Assembly: GCA_030280995.1 (NCBI GenBank)
Contig: JASXTE010000010.1
Coordinates: 27,520,823-27,584,822, forward strand
Source: Hemileia vastatrix
Lineage: Eukaryota; Basidiomycota; Pucciniomycetes; Pucciniales; Zaghouaniaceae
Length of the DNA: 64,000 nt
Direction: 5' to 3'
Both the position numbers and the translations under genes were made by a program. The notes below the pieces were generated by a model, which had not been told where the DNA came from, made no database searches, and saw only the letters and a list, made by a program, of their open reading frames with translations. Positions 36,781-49,332 of the stretch are shown one piece after another. The stretch's first letter is position 1. Every line of letters starts with the position of its first letter.

Positions 36781-37210
36781 AATAAAAAATAATAAAAAAT
36801 TTAAATGTGCCATTAGGCAAAATAAATAATAATATAGAAAAATTGAGAGTTAATAAAAATTTGAATAGAAATTCAATTAACTTAAGTATGCGTTAATTTA
36901 TAGTAAGCTCAAATTAATCACAAAAAAATCAAAAACACCACAAAGAAAAAACAAAATCAGGCGGGCTGTGAAATAACATGGCTGTGCTATGCACATATGA
37001 GTTCAATTTAATTTTTATAATATTATATTTCAATTTAAATTAATATATATAAATTTGTGCATAAATTAAAATGTATTGTATTCAACTTCAATGTGAATAA
37101 TGAATATGAGATGACCTTCACATTGAGATTCATGCGCAATTACATCTGCAGCTGCTTCTTTCTTCCTTTAACCACAATCAGGCTCAACTCTCTCAACTCA
37201 TTCAGATATT
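36781..37210 (+). promoter_or_regulatory. Region upstream of D2
   Basis: AT-rich 0.43 kb between palindrome array 2 and the D2 start. It is presumably the D2 promoter; no distinct element is recognised. Confidence 0.4.
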
Positions 37211-39789
37211 ATGCCTTCCCATACTTCAACCCCTAGCCAAGCCCCTCCAAGCTCTCCCTCTGTGGCTGAAGAATCAGCATTGCCTGTATCTGCTACAGCA
37301 CAAGTTTCTACTTAAGATAAAGATAATGCTGGAACAGGCAAGTCTAATTTTTTGTGTAATTTTTACCTCTTGAGTTCTTTTTTTTTACTTTGGTCTCTTC
37401 TTGTATCAATTAGAGTCTGGAAAGTTCTCTAAGTCCATGGATATATCTAGCCCTCTCTCCTCTATAAAAGATTCTCAAGAATCAGGTGGAGGCTCTGGTG
37501 AGTTTTTTGTATCATTATTAGTTTTATTTTGAGCTAACAAGCTCTACTTCTGATGGTGCTTCAGATCACGCTCACGAAATGGAAGACTTTGAAGAGCACA
37601 AGGACAGAATTTTGAAGGATGAAGTCATTCAAATCTCAAAGGATGATTTTCTCACATCTGTATCTGAGTTTCAAGCATCAGTGGAGAAACTTGCTGGCAA
37701 AAAGATTCTTTCAGGCAAAATCAAGCAAAAGGTTCAAGAGCTTCTATTTGCATGTGAAAAATCCAAAAAAAGTATGTATTCTAGTATTAATTATTGTTCA
37801 AATAACTAATTTATTCAATTTTAGCTGTTGCTAGTGGAAAACAGCTTCCACCAAATGATCAAATTTTCATCATTGATCTCACGAACGAACCTGAAAGAAG
37901 GTCTTCAAAAAGAAAACAGACCATTAAAGTTTCCATCCATCCTGTTCTATCTGACTCAGAGGATGACTCCCAGCCTCACTCAAAGCTACGTTCACTATAC
38001 AAAAAGGATGCACCCAAGAGGCAAAAGTTATCAGCTAATCTAGATTCTTCACTACCACAAGCCTCAACCTCTGAGATACCTCCTCCCCCAGAGGAAACTT
38101 CATCAGCTCCCTGTATCCCCAATCCTTCTGTCTCTATTCCTGAACCTGCTAAAAATATTGAAGCTTCATCACTCCCTTCAAAGAAACCTGCTGGTTCTAA
38201 AGCATCTGTTACCAAATCTATCATCCAATTAACCCCTTCTAAACCTCCCACTTCTAAACCTCCCCCTGCTAAATCTCCCACTGCTACATCTCCCCCTGCT
38301 TCATCTCCCCCTGTTCAATCTCCTGCTCTGTCCCCCTCAACTCAAACTCCTGTTAATGCTCCAGCTGAAAAATCTATCCCTGATTAATCCTCAAGACCCT
38401 TATCTGCTTCAACTTCATTGCAACTGGCTGGCCCTCCAGAATCTTCTTCAACTTCAAAAGAACAAAGTTCTATCCCTGCTTCAGTTCATACACCTGCTTC
38501 CTCTACATCTTTCCCTCCCCAACCCACTTCAGCTCCCATTGCCTCATCTTCAACTGCCGTTCCTTTCACTGCCCCAGCTTCTACATCCAATCCAGATAAT
38601 AAGGCATCATCATCTACTGCTAAATCAAATTACCGCTTTGTCTTGGCCCAGCATAGAGAATCTGTGGAAAAAATTTGTTCCACATTTTCAGGTAGAATGG
38701 ATCGAGATGCCTGGAGGAAAATGGCATTAAATTCTTACAGTATATTGGAGTATCATCACTCTATCAAGGTTGATTCCTCTATTGAAACAAATAATTCAAA
38801 AAACTGTGCATGGCATCAAGAAAGCTGCTCTATAGGGAAATGGCTTCAGCAGGTTTTGACTTTAGGTATGTTATTTCATATTTTCATCTGAATCATAATA
38901 GCAGTGGTTGACATTTTTTACAGCACCTTCTTACCTCCTTCCCTCAGAATCTGAAGTATGGTATCAACATGACATCTTCCATACAGGCTTTATCAACAGT
39001 AAATTCAAGAATTCAACCTACTTATTTACTGCTCTTCTCCAGATAAATGAGCCATCCAAGGGTCAGAAGAATTCTTGGGCTCATCTTATAATGGAAGCAA
39101 TCAGTTTATCCGGACCCCGATTGAATTCTTCAAGAGAAACTTTTCAGACTGGCAGCACTGAAGATAGTGTCCTAGATGCTATCTCATACTTGGAGAGCTT
39201 GAAGATACAGAAAGATGTCAACAATGAAGAGAAATCAGATGCACTGTCAACTAGTAAAAAGGTTTCTATTGGACATCTCACTCTTCTTCATGACCAAATC
39301 CTTGTTATGCTTCAATGTTTGACTATGTTGAAGGGATACTCCAAAAAACCTGACTTTTTGTTGGAAGAAAAAACTGGGGATACTTTGGTTAAATCAAAAA
39401 CAAACACAGAACTTCAGCCAGAAAACCAGGATAAAAACTATTCTTATATAGCTTTTTTCTTAGCTGGTGGGGTAAGAGGTTTTTTTTTGTGCAAGGATGA
39501 TATCAGGAAGGCAAGATATGTTTTTTGTGCTGAGCTAATTGAGGTCACCAATTGGCTCAAGAAGAGTCACAAAAACAGGGATAGAGTCAAGTGGCCCAGG
39601 ACACATAAATACATTGTTGATATTATTTTTACCTGTCTTGGTTCTGACAATTTTTTCAATAAGTTTAGTATGAGTATTGAAGACATTTCAATGGCTATTG
39701 TTTTAGATTTTTTAGAGAAATGGTCTGTAGATACTAAAAACCAGGAACTTCCATGGATTGGAAAGGGGGGAAAAAGATCAGCCTCCTAG
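37211..39789 (+). pseudogene. Family D protein, copy D2 (two in-frame stops)
   Basis: The gene begins MPSHTSTPSQAPPSSPS. After several small exons the sequence NDQIFIIDLTNEPE aligns with PDEVIVIRDDDETDE of D1 at the same phase-1 intron. A long Ser/Pro-rich stretch follows (37930-38620), then a conserved part with C-x(4)-S-C-x(3)-K-W-L, a phase-1 intron (donor GTATGT near 38866, acceptor near 38923) and a 290-residue C-terminal exon ending at 39789. TAA codons at 37313-37315 and 38385-38387 interrupt it; both would be CAA after reversing one C-to-T change. It gives the C-terminal end that is missing from D1. No known domain is recognised. Confidence 0.8.
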
Positions 39790-40246
39790 TATAAGCTTGT
39801 AAATACATTGCTTTATTTTTTTAAATAAATATGATCTGATTATCTTTTTCATGTTTTCTTGTGTGAATCTAAAATTTTTTCCATCTTAATATATTTTATA
39901 AAAAGATCAATTGATGGCTATGAATTACTAATTTCCATTTCCATGGAAGAGTGAAATATATTTTACAAATTAATAATATTGAGTAAAAGTTCATATTTTT
40001 GACAAGAAAGAATCAATTACAATTTTTTTTACCTAATGGCTATCTTATTATGGATTTTTTAAAATTCTTGCTATAAATTTATTTCTTCTTGTCAGATATA
40101 ATGAATAATGCATATTATAATTATTTTGTTCTAAGAAGGTTCTATGATATTTCAAAACTTGCCTTATTTCCTAATAACAACCACATTCAACATCTACCTT
40201 CAAGAGTATCAAATCTTTTTTTTACTAAGCCAAGTTATCCTCAAAA

Positions 40247-42149
40247 ATGGACATCAGTACAGATGGTAATTTTTTTTCATGTTAGTGATCTCAACTCTTG
40301 TACTCACAGGAAAAAAAGTTCCAATGGTTGATTCTCCAAGAGATAGTAGAGACAATTCCCCCCAAGCCAACTCATCACATGCATCACCAAATAGACAAGA
40401 AGAGGAGTGTACGGCACCCCCACCTGCTTCACCCTTGCGTGAGAAATCACAAGGACCCAATCCTGAACCTGGAGAGAGTGAAAGAAGTAACCCTTCTGCA
40501 GGTAAATAGCTCTACCTTATAACAACATGACATTACATGTTTTATACTCACAATTTCATCAATATTTATTTTTTTCAAATCCATTTCGTGGTGGTTGTAG
40601 CAGGTAAGTAAATGGGAAATCCAAAATTTTCATTTGCTTATTTCAAATGATTTTTATTTAACCAGAAAAAGAAAAAAGGAACATCGAGGATTTTCTTCAA
40701 GGTTCATCTGGTGATGATGATGGTAAGTACAAATTCATATATCTATTGTTTCATTTTATCTTTATTAATTGAACTTACAGTGGAGTCAGCTTTGGATCCA
40801 GAGTCTTATATTCAATGGCATCAGCACAAAGAATCACAGGCAAAGAAGAGAAAGTCTGAAAATTCCTCCAGGAGACAAGTCACTTCTTTAGCCAAAAAGA
40901 ATCAAATTCCATCTGCATCCTCTCCCTTAGGACAATCTGTCATCATGTTTGCAAGATTTCTTTTAGGCTTTGACCCCTCAAAGCAAAAATTTTTGCTGTG
41001 CCCTGAACCAGGGCTAGTCAACAAAAGGAGAAGCCTGCACCAGAAAAGGGAAAAAATGACTTAAGAGATTCAAAATAAGCCCTGTCCTAGCCTGGAGTTT
41101 GCTCAAAAAAAATTATTATCAAATCCAAACTTGATCAGCTTGTTTCTACCTTCAAAAATCCTATCTTTACACCCACTTCTGACTTCACCCTTCCACCAGG
41201 CCAGAGCATTAAAGTTGTTTGGAAACGTTAAGCTGAAGCTAAATTGGCTCAAACTGGGATCTCTTGCTTCTTGTATGACTGGGGAAAAAGTGATGATGAT
41301 GATTGGAACTCAACCATCCTTACTCAAATTGTCTCTGGATGGATGGCTTGTTATCAGGGCAAAGGTTTCCAAAATTTTCCAATTTCTCAAGACATTTTCA
41401 GTAATGAAGCACTTTTAAGCATTCTTCAGCGATGGATATCTGGACAGGCCAAAATTTTCAGGGATAAAGCCAAAAAAAACAATCTGATTCTGATCTTGCC
41501 CAAGTGCAGAAGATAAAAAGTGTGAAACACCAGACTTCTAAAATGAGAAGAGAGGTAAGTGAACTACTTTATCACAGTAGTTTATAAATAAATTGATTCT
41601 TGACTTATATAGTTGCATGACCGTCGAACTGAGATTGCTGCTTCATTCTTGGTTCCTGATAAGGCTGGGCTTTTCAAAGATGCTGAGCTTCATCCAGACA
41701 CAGAGGTAAGTGCTAGTAGAACTCACACTAATAGAATAATTCCTTGGAAAATTCCAGCACTTGTCTGATGTTTAGACTCAATCAATGAAGGCTGGGTCAA
41801 GAAATTAATGATGAAAGCAAAATCATCAACAGCCAAAGCTTCTGTGAGGGCCAAGGTCACTCGACCTCTAAAACAAGTTTTACCACCAACAACTGAGTGA
41901 AATCAACCTGAAGAAGGGCCTAGCAATTGTCCCATTAAATATGAAATTGATGATAGACCTCTTCACAATGGTATTTCTAAAGCTTATGTTGATGATGAAT
42001 ATTATAGAAAACTCAGTGTAATAGAAAAATTGTGTGTAGATAATAAAAGTGATATTGATTTGAAGGAGTTAGCTGAAGTTATTGAGTATTACTGTTCTGG
42101 TAGTGAGATTATGTTAACTCCTAAGCAAATAGAATATCTGAAAAGATGA
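40247..42149 (+). pseudogene. Family B protein, copy B4 (decayed)
   Basis: A small first exon (MDISTDG) and a Pro/Ser-rich second exon (40310-40502) precede a core with FARFLLGFDP, ISCFLYDWGKSDDDDWNS, LQRWISGQA and, after an intron, LHDRRTEIAASFL. The last part has NGISKAYV and SDIDLKELAEVIEYY, matching the C-terminal block of B1. TAA at 41062-41064 and 41229-41231 and TGA at 41898-41900 break the frame, plus one shift in an A-run near 41475. All three stops can be explained by C-to-T changes. It follows D2 on the same strand and is the last gene before the right inverted repeat. Confidence 0.72.
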
Positions 42150-44487
42150 TTTTTTTATTTTATTGATATTTGAATAATTTTTACTGCATTGGAAATGTGC
42201 TATTTAAAATTTTGTTTTTTTATTTTTTGAAAAAGATGGATATATAGTATATACAAGGGCTAGAGACATTAGTTTGAAGAAATACAAACATGGATATCAC
42301 CAATATACAATTTCTTTTACTATCTCAATCATCCCTCATTAGGCTCCAATCATTTTCCATTCTCTATTTACAATCATTTTCTCCCCATCTCTTAATTTTT
42401 TTATATCTATATTCCACTATATAATCTATGGTGGGTTAAAATTGCTCTCCATTATTTTGTTAAATTTTTTTGAATTTTTAAATTCAATTTTTTCAGTCTT
42501 CTACAATTTTCTTTCACTGCCTCTATTGTTTTTCATAGCCTCAACTATCTTTCCCAGCCCTAAAAATTCAAATTTTATTTCACAACCATCATTATCACTC
42601 CTTTCACTGTCACTAGTAATTCACTATTTTTTTCCAAATTGTTAAAAATTTTATCTTTGAAATTTGAACAAACAGTTGAATTTTTTTTGTCCCCATGACA
42701 TTTTTAAACCCACTACATCAACAATAGTACATCTACATAAATCGTTTTACAATAATATTCCACGTAAAATGGAAATTTCCTATTTTGAGAAAGTAGAATT
42801 GATCATAAGAGCATTACATAGTTGTAAACCATAATAGATTTTTTTTTCTTTTTCTACTTTTCTGAAAAAGTCAAAATCTACCTGTTGTAGGTTTCATAAG
42901 ATTTTACTGATGTGATCTTTAATTTTGTTAATTCTTCAAAATAAATAATACATTTAAATTTTTCAATAAAAAAATCCTGATTATGTGAGCCAAAATCAAT
43001 TTTTTGTAGTTGTAAAATCTAATGATAAGAAAATATAGCTCAAAATTTTGTACAAAATTTTACTGGAGCTTTATTCAGAGTATTTAGCTACGCTTGAATT
43101 TTCAAGAGCTATTTTATTAATATTTGATTTATCAGAAAAACAAATATATGTAAAATTAAGTTATTTCCTAATCTAGATCTGAAATATATTTTAACTTCAA
43201 AAAAAAAATTAACCAGTTGTAAACATAGCCTGATGGGTAAACATGAATGATTTACAAAAAATAAAAAAAATAAAGAATAACTACGTAATTCCAAAAATAG
43301 TTGAAGCTTAGAAGAATTATTGCTGAGAGAAAGGTGAAAAAAAGATGATTATTTTTTCCAGGTCTGAGTGAGATAATAAAGAGGAGAATTATCCAAACAC
43401 TAAGGAGAGTGATATGAAAAAAAGGTTTAGATCAAATAAAAAGTCTATAATAGGAGCATCTATGAAGAAGAGGAAGAATTGCTCTTATTTCAAAGCCATT
43501 AGTCTTTATATGAAATAGTGCATCAATTTCCATATCAAAATCATTTCTGCTTTTGATATTTTATATTTTGGAAATTTTTTTCTGAGCTTCTGATGTTTCT
43601 GTAATCTGTTTGTGGAAGAAATGCTTTTTTTAAAAAAATTGTTATATTTCATATATTATAAGTGAAAAAAGGAAAAATAAATCATAAAAAATAATATTCC
43701 TAACATAAATTTTGAGTTTCATATTAATAATGATAAAGACTAATCTATATCTATATTAAAAGTACAAACAATTTTCAGTTTTATTATTAATCTTACAAAA
43801 CAAAACAAAAAAAAAACTTCTGAAGTTGGAGAAATAATGATATCAAAAAATTTATACTATCATTTGACTGAGGAAAAATAAAAAATTTCTAACCTTTTGA
43901 CATTAGCTGAAGGCAAATTGTCTTGATTAGAATAATAAAATTAATCTTGATCAAAATTATAAAATAGCTCTTTGATTATGCTTGCTAGTTTGCAATTTGA
44001 AAACACTTCAAATATTACTTAACACCAAATAAACTTTAGAAAAGATGTGGACATGGTCATTTTTATGGCTCAGATATAGTAAATTCAGTGCACAAGAATC
44101 TCTACCTTAATATATGTAATACATTTGTTTAATGAAAAAATAATAATAGTGCAAAATACATTACGACAGGCTATAATATTTGACTTTTTTTTCTAATAAA
44201 TCATAGCGTGGCACTTTTTCCTGTTATTGGTCTTTTGATAGAAATAATTTGTGTTTTTCATGAAGAAAGTGCAGAATATTATTTGAACTTGTCTGAAATT
44301 TGATGATATCTGTTTTTTAGAGTTTCAAAGATTTTTCCATTCCAAAATCTGCATCCAAGAAAAAAAGTTTGGTTGTAGAGATTTCCCATAAATTATCATA
44401 TATTGATAACAAATTATACACCTATATCTAGACATCAAATTTAAAATCAAGAGATTACTCCACAGATTACTCCAGGAAACCTGAAAA
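42150..44487. other. AT-rich right-end region of the DNA transposon
   Basis: About 2.3 kb without a supported gene; only short spurious frames. It probably represents the subterminal region of the element. No clear repeat array was seen. Confidence 0.5.
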
Positions 44488-44524
44488 ACGACTCGCCTAA
44501 AAGTCCTCATTTTTCCCCCCTGTG
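44488..44524 (-). repeat. Right terminal inverted repeat
   Basis: Read from 44524 inward on the minus strand it begins CACAGGGGGG, then AAAAATGAGGACTT and TAGGCGAGTCG, matching the left end at 18013-18050. CACCCA follows at 44525-44530. Confidence 0.85.
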
Positions 44525-46000
44525 CACCCAGATGATAAACCAATGATTGAAAATGAAAATAGGGTCATGGGCACTGAGAATACAAAATCAGTAAAGGATG
44601 AAATAAATGATGATCTTTCTAAAGTAAGTCAATTACTCAATATTCCTCAGGTTAGGGAAGCAAAAACTAGCCAAAAGAACTGGCCTAAGTTAAATCAGTA
44701 CCCTTCTTTTGATGGGGATTCAAAATCTGATTGGCAACAATTCATTCAAAGAATTAATAACTTAAAATTTTCATACAAATTACCTGATGTAGAAATTACA
44801 TCAAAATTGATATATTTATTTAAAGATGTGGAGTTATTATGGTTTGAATCTGTATTGAGTGAGGGGATTAACTACTCCTAGAATGAATGGAAGGCAATAA
44901 TTGAAAGGCAATTTGGTGGCTCAAAATTTAGAATCACTCAACAAAGATTGTATGTGAAAGCCAGATATAATCCAAATGCTGGAGATAAACCCATGGTATT
45001 TTTAATGAATTTAATAAAAATCATGAAAGCCACGGATTCAAAAATGGACTATGATGAGTGGAAAGAAAAAATAATATATAAATTGCCTATATCAGTCAGA
45101 GACATTATTGTAGCTAGAACTGAAACCATCAGAGATACTTCTGTGTTTATTAATATATGCAATGAAATATAATTGAACCACAAATATGAAACCAGGTATA
45201 ATAATTACAAGCAAAGTGTTTAGGTAGTAAAACCTACTACAAATAGGTTACCAGTGGAAAAGAAAAAACCTTCAGCTCCCCTTGTCCCTAAAAGACAAGT
45301 AAATAAAACTTGCTACAAATGTAATGAACCTTGGGCTAAAGGTCATACTTGTAAGAAAAGAATGAATGCTATTGAGAAATCACAAGATTCTGAACAAAGT
45401 AATCACAAAGATGAAAAGGAGGAATCTAGTGAGGATTGTAAAAGAAACATTTCATACAGTGATGATGAAAAATGAGATATATGTATTAGAACAGGAAATT
45501 ATGTTCCTGAATGATGCAATAACTCATACAGATACATCTTTAACTTCCATTAAAGAGGCTGAAATAATTAAAGATGTATCTCATGATACTTACAAAATAA
45601 CACCTATTAGAGCGCCTGTTATTATATGTGGAAAAGAAATGAATGCCATTCTTGACACTGGGGCTGCAGGTAGTGTAGTTTCTATTAATACTTTAATGAA
45701 ACTAGATAGTAAGTATAAGGAAAAACTAGAACCTTTACAGACAAAGAACTGGAGGTGTTTTGGTTCAGTATAAAATCCAATTGGCAAATACAAAGCAGCT
45801 GTATTCTTTAAATATCATAATGGATATGTAAGAGCAGTGTGTGAATTTGAGGTAATGGATAATAATAATTGTAGTGATTGGTTTATTATTGGCAATGACT
45901 TATTGACCAAATTTGGCATCAATCTAGATCCTGCAAATTGTTGATTCACTATAGGCCTAAATGGGAAAAGAAAATTCAAGATTTTCTCTTAAAATTCAGT
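44525..46000 (+). pseudogene. Ty3-I gag 3' part and protease
   Basis: This continues the gag frame cut at 18012. It matches the intact gag at 57870-56560: KNWPKLNQYPSFDGDSKSDWQ, a zinc knuckle C-Y-K-C-x(7)-H-T-C at about 45320, and the protease motif DTGAAGSVVS at about 45660. A TAG at 44879-44881 replaces the tryptophan of YSWEDW in the relative, and further stops follow. A TAA ends the frame near 45990, close to the equivalent stop in the young element. Confidence 0.8.
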
Positions 46001-49000
46001 TTATTCCATTACTTCTAAAGAAGAACAAATGCTAGGTGGAAGAGCCACCTCTGAAGTGGTAGAATTGTAAAATGAAATCCAAAAAGCCTCTTTAAGTCCT
46101 CAACTCTCAAAAATTGAAGAAAACAATATTTTGAGATTGATAAAATCTTATCCTATGACATTTGCTCATGGTTCAAATGAACTAGGATTGTTCAGAAACC
46201 ATTAGATGATGAAATCTCTTTAAGTTGTGATTTGGATAATATTCCTGGCAACTTGAAAAAGAAACCTTACCCAGATTCTCCTGCAAAAAGGAAAGACATT
46301 AAAGACAACATTAAAATGTTGTTAGAAATGGGTATTGTTGAAAAAGTAGACACAACACCTAATTATTGTGTTATTTCACCAGTTTTAATCTCTTATGAAA
46401 AAGATAAGGCAAGATTATGTGGTGATTAAAGAGCTCTGAATACATTTACTCTGGATGATATTTACACTCCACCAAGGATAGCTTCTATCCATGCTACCTT
46501 ACAAGGAGCAAAATATATTTCCTGTCTGGATGGAAACAAAGGTTACCACCAGATTCCTGTGGAAAGAAATTCTCAAAATTACTTATTAATAACCACACAT
46601 ATGGGTATATATAAGTATGTGAGAATGCCATTTGGCCCAAAGAATGTGCCTTCAGTCTTCCAAAAATTGATGGATAGTGTTTTTCATCAGGAAATGGTTG
46701 AAGGATGGCTATTGGTCTATATTGATGACATCATAGTGTTTTCAAAAACATATGATGAAAACTTTTAAATCACCTGAAAAGAGTATTTCAAAAGATGGAT
46801 GAAATTAATATGACAATTGCATTGCAAAAATGTAAGTTTGGGTTTCAATCCTTGAAAGTACTTGGACATGTTGTATCTGGATTAAAAATTTGTGTTGACC
46901 AGAACAAAGTGGAAGCAATAAAAACATTAGTATACCTAAAAATGTGAAAGATGTTCAAACTTTTTTTAGGTATGTGTGGATATTATAGGCAGTATATAAA
47001 AAACTACCAATTAATTGCAGCCCCTTTAACAACATTAATCAGGAAAATGAAGCTTTCATTTGGAATAATGAAAGACAACACACCTTTAATAAATTGAAAG
47101 AGTGTTTAATGTCAGCTCCAATATTGGGACTGCCAGATTTTAACCTACCTTTTATCTTGTACACTGATGCAAGCTTCATAGGGTTAGGTGCTGCCTTACA
47201 GCAAAAAGAGATAATAAATGGAAAATTATCTGAAGTAGTTTTCTGTTATATATCCAGAACCCTAAGAAAGATAGAATTAAGGTATAGTTCCACCCAACTG
47301 GAATGTTTAGCCATTGTGTGGGCCTTGGAGAAACTTCATTACTATCTGGATGACTAGAAGTTTGAATTAATGACAGATTGGAGTGCAGTAAAATAATTAC
47401 TAAACATGAAAACACCTAATAGCCACATGTTTAGATGGCCACTAGCTGTAAAAGAGTACAGAGGAACAATGACAATCACTCATAGAGTAGGAAAATTGCA
47501 TTCTAATGTGGATTTATTATCCCAAAGTCCTTTTCCAAATGATGCTGACAACCCAGCTTATGTACAGGAAAATGAGGTTATACATATATTTGGGATTTAT
47601 ATATTGTATTTAGAGGAAGAGTTTATGCAAACTATATTGGAAAATTATTCATCTGATAAAGATTTGGCTAAATTATCTGAAATTTTAAATGATCTAACTA
47701 ATGCTTCCATGAGTGCATTAATTAAAGTCTTGCCTCCAAAGTATAAAAATGCATTAGAAAAAGGTAAGCTGTGGATTGAAGATGGATATATATATTACAG
47801 AAAAAAGCTAAGTAATGTAATAGTAAAACCACCTTCTATGAAAGAGTTAATTTTTAGTACTTGTCATGATGACATCTTAGCTGGCCATTTTGATTTTAAA
47901 AAAACATTAACCAGAGTTAAAAATACAGCCTGGTGGATAAACATGAAGGAAGATGTACAAAAATACACTGAAACATGTGACTCTTGTCAGAAATCTAAAA
48001 GATTAACTGGGAAGAGAGCTGGGTTGTTACAACCAATAGAGCATCCAAAAGCTCTATGGGAAATTATAAAGATGTATTTTGTCACTGGCTTGCCATTAGC
48101 AGGAAAAGAAAGTTTCAATTCTTGCTAGGTCATTGTGCATTGATTAACAAAAATGTGTGAATTTATCCCTATCAATAAAGAGGTATCTGCAAAAGACTTG
48201 GCATTACTATGGTGAACTCAAATGATGAATACTGCTGTGTTCCCCAAAGCGATAATCTATGACAGAGACCCTAAATTTACTTCAGATTTCTGGACATCTT
48301 TTATGGAAGTATCAGGTTTTCAATTGAAATTGTCTACAGCACACCATCCAGAAACTGATGGGCTGGCTTAGAGAATGATACAGACTCTAGTAGATATGAT
48401 AAGAAGATATTGTGCCTTTGGATTGGAATACAAAGACAATGAGAAATTCACATATGACTGGGTAACATTAATTCCTAGCCTTGAATTTGATAATAATAGT
48501 ACAACTCACTCTGTAACAGAGAAAAAACCATTTGAACTCTGGCTGGGATATGTACCAAATACCCCAGTAAATCATTTAAATAAACTAACAAAGTTAGATA
48601 TACACCCTGGTACTAAATCCATTATTCATATGCAACAAATATGTAGAAAGCATGCAGAGGAATGCATCCAAAAACCATTTGAATATGAAAAGAAAAGGTG
48701 GGATAAATCTCATAAAGAATTTGAATTCAAAAAAGGAGATGAAGTCCTAATTTCAACACTACATTTTAACTTACAAGGTAATGTTAAATTGAAGGATACC
48801 TTTGAAGGAACTTTTTCAGCACTCAAAATGATTGGTTATAATGCTGTGGAAGTCATATTATATGCCCCATATGATAGGAAACATCCAGTTTTCCCTATCT
48901 CATTATTAAAAACTTACCATGCAAATGATCCTGACTTATTTCCAAAAAGATAAGGAAGGCCTAAAAAGAAACCTGAATAAATTGTGGAAAAGGCAGAGAT

Positions 49001-49153
49001 TGAAAAAATTCACAAGAAAAGATCTCTTTCTAAATAGAAAGGTACTGAGTATTTATTAAGATTTAAGGGGAAATAAAATGAATTTGATAAATGGAAACCT
49101 GAAAAAGAAATTTCAAATCTATCCTCCCTTCTTAAAAAATTTAAACAGAAATA
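46001..49153 (+). pseudogene. Ty3-I pol (reverse transcriptase, RNase H, integrase)
   Basis: The match to the young element's pol is collinear: reverse transcriptase with YKYVRMPFGPKN and VYIDDIIVFS, RNase H with LYTDASFIGLGAAL, and integrase with CDSCQKSKR and HHPETDG. At least six stops occur relative to that copy, including TAG for CAG near 47357 and a stop for Glu in the integrase A-R-M block near 48370. It is a dead, old copy. A polypurine-like tract lies at 49314-49332 before TGTCAGCC. Confidence 0.85.
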
Positions 49154-49332
49154 AATTACTTTAAAACCAGCTGAGAGGTTAAAAAACCAGTACTCATAAT
49201 ACTCTTTTATGTTTTATTTCTTTAAAGAATTAATCTTTAATGCTACAGAATTTTCTGAATACCTTAAAAATAATATAAAATAAAAAAAGTGTATAACTTA
49301 TCATTTTTTTATTGTTTTTTTGGGTGGGCAAG

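Larger units (their letters stand above)
18013..44524. mobile_element. 26.5-kb DNA transposon with CAC-type TIRs carrying transposase, SNF2 helicase, B and D genes
   Basis: The left end starts CACGGGGA and the right end, read inward on the other strand, starts CACAGGGGGG; both continue to ATGAGGACTT, TAGGC and TCGTTTTT, giving terminal inverted repeats of about 37 bp with a few mismatches. CACCCA flanks it directly at 18007-18012 and 44525-44530. Removing the element plus one CACCCA joins the gag frame of Ty3-I without a shift, which is strong evidence for the borders. Inside, from left: transposase A2(-), B3(-), helicase C2(-), palindrome array 2, D2(+), B4(+). A 6-bp duplication is longer than the 2-4 bp usual for CACTA elements. 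About 8.4 kb of its length is a later Ty3 insertion (21337-29763), so the element itself is near 18 kb. Confidence 0.85.

Noticed and set aside
42442..42645. 67-codon hydrophobic plus-strand frame
   Set aside because: Phe/Leu/Ser-rich translation of AT-rich DNA with no homologue in set 1; looks like chance.
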